From contig JAPPKS010000027.1 in the NCBI GenBank assembly GCA_028819845.1, forward strand, positions 1 to 64,000: a stretch of DNA of 64,000 nucleotides. Direction: 5' to 3'. Shown here one piece after another: positions 20,236 through 26,085 of the stretch. A program made the translations under genes and the position numbers. Source of the stretch: Candidatus Poribacteria bacterium. Lineage in GTDB: Bacteria; Poribacteria; WGA-4E; PCPOR2b. Below the pieces are notes generated by a model. That model saw only the letters and a list, made by a program, of their open reading frames with translations. It had not been told where the DNA came from and did not search any database. Each line of letters begins with the position of its first letter. Position 1 is the stretch's first letter.

Positions 20236-20820
20236 TTAATTGAGAGGTGAAGTGTCCAACCCGTATTGGCTGTAGAACGCCTTCAGATCCGATACTACTT
20301 CTAGGATTTCGTCCGGGGACATGGCGGCAAGGTCCGCTTGGATTTGTTCGACGACTTCAATGACATTTTCACCATCTACACCGAAATCCTCGAGCTTCTG
20401 AGTATAAAATGCCAAGGTTTCTTGGGTTTCTTGGAAATGGCGTTCAAAATCTTGGTACTCTTGGCGAACTATCTCATCCTGGTGTGGGTTTGGCGTTGAA
20501 ACACCATGCACGGCCGGGGCGGCGTGAGGACGTCCGTGTGTTTCTGTTTTTCCGGCCCGGTTCGGGTGGTAGTTGTTGGATGACGCTTGCTAGGGGTAGA
20601 CGTGATTAGAAGTATCACGTATGTATCTCGCCACCCTTGGTGAAGGGCTTGGGCTTGCCAAGACTTCCTCCACAGTTTTTGTAGGCAACTCAATCACAGT
20701 CTCTATCTGCGGTTGATTATTACCGGAAGGCAACTTTGTCCAGATAAGGGACATTAAGACGGCAAGACTGCTAATAATAGCCGCAATTAGAATAATTCTG
20801 GGTTTCAGTTTTAGTGTCAT
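20236..20820 (-). pseudogene. Membrane-anchored His/Pro-rich protein interrupted by one amber codon
   Basis: Reading in one frame from ATG 20820 (MTLKLKPRIILI, with GGAG upstream) gives a signal-anchor helix, a Pro/Ser-rich stalk and then a TAG at 20590-20592. The same frame continues without another stop through a His-rich stretch (HGRPHAAPAVHGVSTPNPHQ) and an acidic helical C-terminus (residues about 105-194, EIVRQEYQDFERHFQETQ) to 20236. So 76 codons and 117 codons are separated by a single amber codon. The C-terminus resembles that of the gene at 22936-23436 (EQIQADLAAMSPDEIL against EDIRARVESMSIEEVI). Recent pseudogenisation, a sequence error, or nonsense suppression are the options. It is the last gene of the second ECF operon. 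Confidence 0.6.
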
Positions 20821-20831
20821 GGCACATCTCC

Positions 20832-21545
20832 TTAGTGAGCGTGATGTTCGTGTAGCGGAAGTAGCCCTTCATAAGTCGAGATTTTACCTTGTTCGATCCC
20901 AAGGCGACGGTTTGCGTCTCTTAACAAACGTTCGTTAGTACTCTGTTCCGTTTTCAAGCCGGTAAGTTTGCTTTGTGCCTTTCTAAGGTCCGCCTCGAGT
21001 GAGGGGACTTCTCTTTCCTTGCTCTGTTTTGCTATTGTGATTGCTAAATCGTAATGAGTTATCCGCAGATCTAGTTTTTCAATGGCTTTTTTTGCCTCCT
21101 TCTTGTCGGCAACAGCCATATCATACCTATCTTGCATAAGGGCTCTGTCGCTTGGTGATGTGCACTCGTTGTAAGCGGTGATGATTCCGTCACATCTATT
21201 GATGGTTGCATACTTTGATCTGCGTTCGTTGTCTACCTCACTTCTTTCCCTATTAAGGGTGTCGATTTTAGTATCGAAAGCTTGAATCTTGCCTTCGATT
21301 GTTGCTTTTTCCGCCTCGGCTCCTTTGATTTTTTGTTCGAGGGTTTTTTTCGTTGCTTGATGGTGACGTATTTCCGCGAGGATAATAGCGATAACGGCCA
21401 AACCGAGAGCAATAAGACCAGCGATTTCTAACCTGGTGAGTGCCTTCGTGGGCTGAACATGTACAATAAGATTCAGAAAAGCGACGATCGTTACGAGTGT
21501 TAGAACTAGAAAAAACGGGTTTTGCCTTAGAGTTAGAGCGGACAT
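20832..21545 (-). CDS. Two-helix membrane protein with long coiled coil and His-rich tail
   Basis: Not a family I recognise. The 237-residue product has two hydrophobic helices (about residues 10-28 and 40-60, IAGLIALGLAVIAIILAEI), then about 165 residues of charged heptad-like sequence (QKIKGAEAEKATIEGKIQAF and onward) and a short tail LPLHEHHAH. The topology suggests a membrane-anchored coiled-coil rod. A strong AAGGAGG precedes the start. The gene starts about 48 bases downstream of the second structured element and ends 11 bases before the amber-interrupted gene. The His-rich end recurs in other proteins of this operon. Confidence 0.7.
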   Translation of the reverse strand: MSALTLRQNPFFLVLTLVTIVAFLNLIVHVQPTKALTRLEIAGLIALGLAVIAIILAEIRHHQATKKTLEQKIKGAEAEKATIEGKIQAFDTKIDTLNRERSEVDNERRSKYATINRCDGIITAYNECTSPSDRALMQDRYDMAVADKKEAKKAIEKLDLRITHYDLAITIAKQSKEREVPSLEADLRKAQSKLTGLKTEQSTNERLLRDANRRLGIEQGKISTYEGLLPLHEHHAH

Positions 21546-21592
21546 AGTTATAACCTCCTTAATGTTGATTTGCGATTGAGTGATTGATCGAG

Positions 21593-21750
21593 AAAAAAAC
21601 TGGGATGCGACTTCGTTCCTCGAATCGCTTATCCCCGTGTTTCTTGAATCGAAACTGACGGCATTAAGGGGTTATACTATTGGCTTGAAGCGATTCGAGG
21701 TCTGGTCTCGGGTAGCTTCAGAGGAATCCGAGTTGAGGCTCGGATTCCTC
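21593..21750 (-). ncRNA. Structured intergenic element, copy 2
   Basis: Read on the minus strand: a perfect 12-bp hairpin (21739-21750 with 21721-21732, 6-base loop), a conserved linker CCCGAGACCAGA, then a perfect 13-bp long-range stem (21688-21700 with 21618-21630) enclosing 57 bases that contain AGTATAACCC, and finally seven T at 21593-21599. A second copy lies at 21997-22149, and paired positions change together between the copies. It lies between the 64-residue membrane protein gene and the coiled-coil gene at 20832-21545. It could be a leader or attenuator for the downstream gene or a processed RNA; the function is unknown. Confidence 0.6.
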
Positions 21751-21765
21751 AACACACTAATCTGT

Positions 21766-21960
21766 TTAATAACCTCCTTTTTTCTTCGTATATTTCGAAT
21801 ACAATGTTTTTACGCAAAGGGGTAAACAGCCACAGGCGCTAATGATTGTTAATGCGGCCACCAATGGGCTAAACTCGTAGCGATGTCCTAATCCTACTGT
21901 AAAATAGAAAATACACCAGGTAAAAATAAAAACGACTCCAATCCAGAGTATAGTTTTCAT
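21766..21960 (-). CDS. Small two-helix membrane protein
   Basis: A 64-residue protein with two hydrophobic segments (IGVVFIFTWCIFYFTVGLG, about residues 7-25, and LVAALTIISACGCLPLCV, about 33-50) and a basic C-terminal tail KYTKKKGGY. GGAGGAG lies upstream of the ATG. No family is recognised. It is the middle gene of the second ECF operon and is bracketed by the two structured elements. Its size and ribosome site support a real gene despite its shortness. Confidence 0.6.
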   Translation of the reverse strand: MKTILWIGVVFIFTWCIFYFTVGLGHRYEFSPLVAALTIISACGCLPLCVKTLYSKYTKKKGGY

Positions 21961-21996
21961 GAACTTTACTCCTCCACGTTGTTTGTGGTTGGCCTT

Positions 21997-22149
21997 AAAA
22001 AAAGACAGAGTTGCGTTCTCGAATCACGCAACCCCTGTAATTTCGATCGACACTAAATGTTGTTAAGGGTTATACTGTTTGCATGTAGTGATTCGAGGTC
22101 TGGTCTCGGGTGACTACTAGGGGGACTCGAGTTGTGGCTCGGGTTCCCC
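21997..22149 (-). ncRNA. Structured intergenic element, copy 1
   Basis: Same architecture as copy 2: a hairpin (22138-22149 with 22120-22131, two mismatches), the identical linker, a perfect 10-bp stem (22088-22097 with 22018-22027) enclosing 60 bases, and seven T at 21997-22003. The hairpin shows A-T to G-C and T-A to C-G exchanges relative to copy 2, and the long stem shows a G-C to A-T exchange. The 22 bases spanning the stem and linker are identical in the two copies. It precedes the 64-residue membrane protein gene. The preceding 157 bases (22150-22306) hold an AAGGAGG site followed by ATGATG opening only a short frame of about two dozen codons. Confidence 0.6.
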
Positions 22150-22306
22150 AACCCACAACTTTGTCAGGATACGCTTACCTATTTTATACGACTTCCCCCC
22201 AAAAGTGCCAACTCTTTTTGACAAAAATGTTGACTTTGTCGTAACATCATTTACCTCCTTGAAAATGGGAGAATGGGAGGGGCGCATATTCCGCTGGCTT
22301 GCTTTG

Positions 22307-22894
22307 CTATGGGTGATCAGCTCCATGTTCCTCATGCACAGCTCGATGAGCACTTAGCTGCGCCCTGAGGTTTGATACTTCTGCTTTGGCAGTATCTACC
22401 CGTCGGCTCACGTCGTAAAGTTGGTTCACCTTGTCGCTAAGCGACGACTGCTGATTGCTAAGCGTATTGTTTAAGGAAGCGAGTTCAGATTTTAGATTGT
22501 TTAAGCTGTATCGCTTTTGATTCAACGCGGCAACCTTAGCGTCAATAGTTGCCCTGATCCGTTGTGCCGCGTCCGCATCTCCCTCTTCTAAAGCATCGGC
22601 GAGTGCAGCACGTAAACGCGTAATTTCATTCTCCAAGCTACGTATCGCTTGCTCATAGACGGCAATGCTGTTTTGTACGGCTTTGATATTGGCTTTCGTT
22701 TTTTCAATCTCGGAGCGAATACCGCTAATGCTATTCCGAATGCTAGTTTGCTCTCTAAAGAGATTGCCAAGTGTAGCACATTTGGCGGCAAGTGCTTCAG
22801 ACATCGCATTCAAATTACCCGCGTAGCTTCCAACAATAAAGCAAGCTAATATAGCAACATACACAATACACATATAACTAAAACGAAAAATCAC
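22307..22894 (-). CDS. Secreted or membrane-anchored coiled-coil protein with His-rich tail
   Basis: A 195-residue product starting at GTG 22894 with GGAGG seven bases upstream. An N-terminal hydrophobic segment (VYVAILACFIVGSYAG) may be a signal peptide or anchor. About 150 residues of coiled coil follow (RSEIEKTKANIKAVQNSIAV and onward), rich in Ala, Leu, Asn and Ser. The tail HRAVHEEHGADHP is His-rich, like the tail of the protein at 20832-21545. I do not recognise a family. It follows the gene at 22936-23436 by 41 bases. Confidence 0.7.
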   Translation of the reverse strand: MIFRFSYMCIVYVAILACFIVGSYAGNLNAMSEALAAKCATLGNLFREQTSIRNSISGIRSEIEKTKANIKAVQNSIAVYEQAIRSLENEITRLRAALADALEEGDADAAQRIRATIDAKVAALNQKRYSLNNLKSELASLNNTLSNQQSSLSDKVNQLYDVSRRVDTAKAEVSNLRAQLSAHRAVHEEHGADHP

Positions 22895-22935
22895 CGGTGT
22901 ACCTCCATAGGTTTAAAGATTAGGTTAATTTGAAT

Positions 22936-23436
22936 CTATTTATCCGCATATTCCTTCGCCAACGCTACCAAATCTGTGTTAATCACCTCCTCTATGGACA
23001 TAGATTCAACGCGTGCCCGAATGTCTTCCATCATCTCGGCCATTTCAGGCGATGCCTCATTTAGCAGAGATTGATATTCATTTTCTAGTGCTACTAGATC
23101 CGTCTCAATTTCAAAGCCGTGGTCGCCAGACTCTTGACCGTGAAGCGAATATGCCTGATCGTTCACGCTATTCTTGGATTCCGACGTGCTCGGTGGATTA
23201 GGAGACGGATGAGGGTGAGTATGGGTATTCAGATACAGTCCCTCAAAATCTTTCACTGTTTTAGTTTTCGCAACTAACGAGTTTATGTACTTTTCATATT
23301 CTTCTTCAATTGACGAGGTAGGGCTTATTACTATCTCTCTTTCAGTCACTGTGTTGTCGGTTGTTCCCAATAATACAATGACTAACACAATAGCGACTAT
23401 CGCTACAATTGTCGTAACATGCCATTTGGATATCAT
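22936..23436 (-). CDS. Single-pass membrane protein with His/Pro-rich linker
   Basis: A 166-residue protein: N-terminal membrane helix (VTTIVAIVAIVLVIVLLG, about residues 7-24), then a stalk, a THTHPHPSPNPP linker (about 71-82) and an acidic helical C-terminus (EMAEMMEDIRARVESMSIEE). The plan and the last 30 residues resemble the amber-interrupted gene at 20236-20820, so the two are probably paralogues at opposite ends of the operon. It is the first gene after the ECF sigma factor, 102 bases downstream. The position fits an anti-sigma factor, but the short N-terminal cytoplasmic part and absence of a zinc finger argue against a standard one. Confidence 0.7.
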   Translation of the reverse strand: MISKWHVTTIVAIVAIVLVIVLLGTTDNTVTEREIVISPTSSIEEEYEKYINSLVAKTKTVKDFEGLYLNTHTHPHPSPNPPSTSESKNSVNDQAYSLHGQESGDHGFEIETDLVALENEYQSLLNEASPEMAEMMEDIRARVESMSIEEVINTDLVALAKEYADK

Positions 23437-23538
23437 ATTTTGCTCCCTAATTGTTGTCGTAAAGACTCAAGAATATCAAACTTCCAAATTACTATTCAGA
23501 TGCTGTGGGCTTCCGCCCCCAATGTTCCTAGACCCTTG

Positions 23539-24129
23539 CTATGACCAATCCGGCGGATTGCCACCTACCAAAGCCCCTAGCTTTTTTCGAGCGCGAGCTA
23601 TCCGCCGTTTGACGGCATTTTCGGTAATATCCATAGCTTGGGCAATCTCTTGGTAGCTCATGTCCGCATTCCGTAGTCGTAACGGCTCTCGCAATGAGTC
23701 GGGGAGTCGGTCAATTGCGATTTCAAACTCGTCTAGCAGGTCGGTGATTTCTGCATTTTGCTCGGCGCGGCGATGCGCAATGGCTGAGGCGACCTCGATT
23801 AAGTCTGCGGTATCTGCCCGATGCGAGAGCGGTGTACACGCAACCTGTTTTTCACGCTTTCGGTACGCTTTAGTTATGAGTCGAGATGCTATGACAAAAA
23901 TCCAGCCGGAAAATTTTTCCGGTCGTTCAAGTTTTTGCAGTCCTTGGTAAGCTTCAAAAAATGCCTCTTGGACAATGTCTTGAGCATCTTCTCGGTACCC
24001 CATTTTCCTGAAGGCGTATGAGTGCAGACGCGCATTGTACCTGCTTTCTAGCATCGCAAACGCACTATCGTCGCCCGCCACTGTTTTGCGCACCAATTCG
24101 GCATCGCTAATTTTCTGCTCAACGCGCAT
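23539..24129 (-). CDS. ECF sigma factor heading the coiled-coil operon
   Basis: A 196-residue ECF sigma factor. Region 2 reads YREDAQDIVQEAFFEAYQGL then FSGWIFVIASRLITKAYRK. Region 4 reads DSLREPLRLRNADMSYQEIA then DITENAVKRRIARARKKLG. It is followed on the same strand by five uncharacterised envelope genes (22936-23436 down to 20236-20820), and no zinc-finger anti-sigma gene is adjacent, unlike the module at 17113-19402. It is divergent from the formate dehydrogenase operon. Autoregulation of the operon is likely for this class, but I could not recognise its promoter motif. Confidence 0.9.
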   Translation of the reverse strand: MRVEQKISDAELVRKTVAGDDSAFAMLESRYNARLHSYAFRKMGYREDAQDIVQEAFFEAYQGLQKLERPEKFSGWIFVIASRLITKAYRKREKQVACTPLSHRADTADLIEVASAIAHRRAEQNAEITDLLDEFEIAIDRLPDSLREPLRLRNADMSYQEIAQAMDITENAVKRRIARARKKLGALVGGNPPDWS

Positions 24130-24242
24130 AGTAAAACTCTTGCAGATTTACAGGGATTACACCACCTGCCTGCGATCCAGCGTTATGCGCGACTAATAGT
24201 TAAGTGCACCAATTAGATTAAAAAGTGTCAAAAAAAATCCGA

Positions 24243-24271
24243 TTGACAAGTCACCTATTGCGTGCTACTAT
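24243..24271 (+). promoter_or_regulatory. Promoter of the formate dehydrogenase operon
   Basis: TTGACA (24243-24248), 17-base spacer, TACTAT (24266-24271). About 70 bases of leader precede the ATG at 24343. I see no obvious operator. Confidence 0.7.
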
Positions 24272-24342
24272 TGCCGAAACACGTGAGGCGGTATGTGCGC
24301 TGAAATGCAAGTTTGAATCGGACTTGGAAGGGGGTGTGCGCG

Positions 24343-26013
24343 ATGAAAACTCCTACGAACCAGGAACTAATCAAGCGTTGGTACAGAGAACCGGCGCCAT
24401 TGCTTCCGTTGCTGCACGCCTTTCACGACCGGGACGGTTTTATTTCAGATGAATCCCTCCGCGATGCGGCTGTCGGGCTAAAAATTCCACTGGCAGACCT
24501 CTTCGGCATCGTTACCTTCTACCACCACTTCTCCCGAAACCCGCCCGGGCAAATTGCGCCGCGCGTCTGCATGGGACCCGTCTGCTGTCTGGAAGGCGGC
24601 AAACAAATCATCGAAGAACTCAAGGATGAAGGCGCACAAGCCATGCCCTGCGCCGGGCGCTGCGACGATTTCGTCCCGGTACTTAAAGGGCATTGTGTAT
24701 CCGTTGGCGTAAGTTCAAGAACATTAGAAGCCCGACCGCCTCCATTACCTCCGCGGAATCCTGGCGGCATCGAAGAGTGCGTCTTTGCCGAGATTCGCAC
24801 GCCGGGCAGATATAGCATTGAGGGTTACTGCCGAACCGGCGGTTACGAAGGGCATCGGCGGGCTGTCAAAGAGATGCAGCCTAGCGAGGTAGTTGCGCTT
24901 ATCACAGACAGCAAACTCGCCGGACGCGGAGGTGCAGGCTTTCCAACCGGACTCAAATGGAAAGCGGTTGCCGAAGCCCCTGGAACGCCTAAAACCGTCA
25001 TCTGTAACGCGGATGAGGGCGAGCCCGGGTGCTTTAAGGACCGCGCCATCCTAGATTTCGACCCACATGCAGTTATTGAGGGAATGACGCTCGCAGCCTA
25101 CGCCACTGGCGCGGCGCGCGGCTTCATCTACCTGCGATATGAGTACCCCGGCACATTCAATGTTCTCGAACGTGCGATTGCTGAAGCGGAATCCGCCGGT
25201 TTCCTCGGTGAAGAAGTGCTAGGGAGTGATTTCAGTTTTCGGATTCATCTGAGACGCGGAGCCGGTGCATACATCTGCGGCGAGGAAGGTTCGCTGCTGA
25301 ATAGTCTGGAAGGGAAACATCCATTCCCCCGCAACCGCCCGCCCTATCCGGTCACACACGGTTACGAGAATCTACCCACGGCTGTGAACAACGTCGAGAC
25401 CCTCGCCTCGGTACCGCACATCCTGCGTAATGGCGCAAACTGGTATCAAGGGCTAGGGATGAACGGCCACGCCGGCACAAAGGTAATCAGCCTTTCCGGC
25501 GACATCCAAAAACCCGGCAACTACGAAGTACCGTTTGGGCTGCCGTTGAAGACGCTGCTCTATGACTGGGCAGGCGGCGCCCGGGAAAACCGTTCGATTC
25601 AGTCGGTTACCATGGCAGGGCTTTCAGGCGGTTTCTTGGCGGGAGAGGACCTCGACCTAACACTCGATGAGACGAGCCTGCGGAGCAAGGGATCAATGCT
25701 CGGCGCTGGGGGGATTATAGTGTTCGATGACAGCCGGGATATGGTCGAAGCGGCGCGCAGCGCCATGGCATTTTTCGCCGAAGAGTCATGCGGAAAGTGT
25801 TTTCCGTGCCGAATCGGTACGCAGCGCCTCACCGAGCGCCTAAATGGAAAGGCGGGCCCCATGGAACTTGGGAAATGGATTGGCGAGGTAAAAGACATCG
25901 GCAGCGCAATGAAGGCGGCGAGCGCATGCGGACTCGGGATGGCGGCGCCGCTAATAACAGACAGCTTGATGAAGTATTTTCCGGAACGAGTTGCTCAACA
26001 CGTGGAGCCGTGA
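24343..26013 (+). CDS. NAD-dependent formate dehydrogenase, diaphorase (beta) subunit; NuoE-NuoF fusion
   Basis: Passes electrons from the catalytic subunit to NAD+. Residues 1-120 are a NuoE-like thioredoxin-fold domain with the [2Fe-2S] cysteines RVCMGPVC and MPCAGRC (about 76, 81, 103, 107). From about residue 155 comes NuoF: the NADH/FMN-binding stretches GRGGAGFPTGLKW and GAGAYICGEEGSLLNSLEG, and the N3-type [4Fe-4S] motif ESCGKCFPCRIGT. The fusion and its adjacency to a NuoG/FdhF-type subunit match the FdsB-FdsA arrangement of soluble NAD-dependent formate dehydrogenases. The ATG at 24343 (MKTPTNQEL) has GGAAGGGGG upstream and is preferred over 24313. No separate gamma (fdsG) or fdsC/fdsD genes are adjacent. 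Confidence 0.9.
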   Translation: MKTPTNQELIKRWYREPAPLLPLLHAFHDRDGFISDESLRDAAVGLKIPLADLFGIVTFYHHFSRNPPGQIAPRVCMGPVCCLEGGKQIIEELKDEGAQAMPCAGRCDDFVPVLKGHCVSVGVSSRTLEARPPPLPPRNPGGIEECVFAEIRTPGRYSIEGYCRTGGYEGHRRAVKEMQPSEVVALITDSKLAGRGGAGFPTGLKWKAVAEAPGTPKTVICNADEGEPGCFKDRAILDFDPHAVIEGMTLAAYATGAARGFIYLRYEYPGTFNVLERAIAEAESAGFLGEEVLGSDFSFRIHLRRGAGAYICGEEGSLLNSLEGKHPFPRNRPPYPVTHGYENLPTAVNNVETLASVPHILRNGANWYQGLGMNGHAGTKVISLSGDIQKPGNYEVPFGLPLKTLLYDWAGGARENRSIQSVTMAGLSGGFLAGEDLDLTLDETSLRSKGSMLGAGGIIVFDDSRDMVEAARSAMAFFAEESCGKCFPCRIGTQRLTERLNGKAGPMELGKWIGEVKDIGSAMKAASACGLGMAAPLITDSLMKYFPERVAQHVEP

Positions 26014-26085
26014 GACAGATATGAACTGTGATTTCAGCGTAATCACACGATAAAATACGAATTCTATGCCAAAAGGACTTGAGCA

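Noticed and set aside
20205-20240. tmRNA-like 5' sequence (GGGGCAATGGATTCGAC)
   Set aside because: No tag reading frame, no TTCGATTC-type T-arm or CCA end within the next 400 bases, and no matching acceptor stem.
20590-20592. Pyrrolysine as the reading of the amber codon
   Set aside because: The protein is not a methylamine methyltransferase, and no pyl gene is visible; simple decay or error is more likely.
22117-22353. 78-codon minus-strand frame between the coiled-coil gene and the small membrane gene
   Set aside because: It overlaps the coiled-coil gene and runs through the structured element hairpin. The good ribosome site inside it opens a different frame of about two dozen codons, too short to support.
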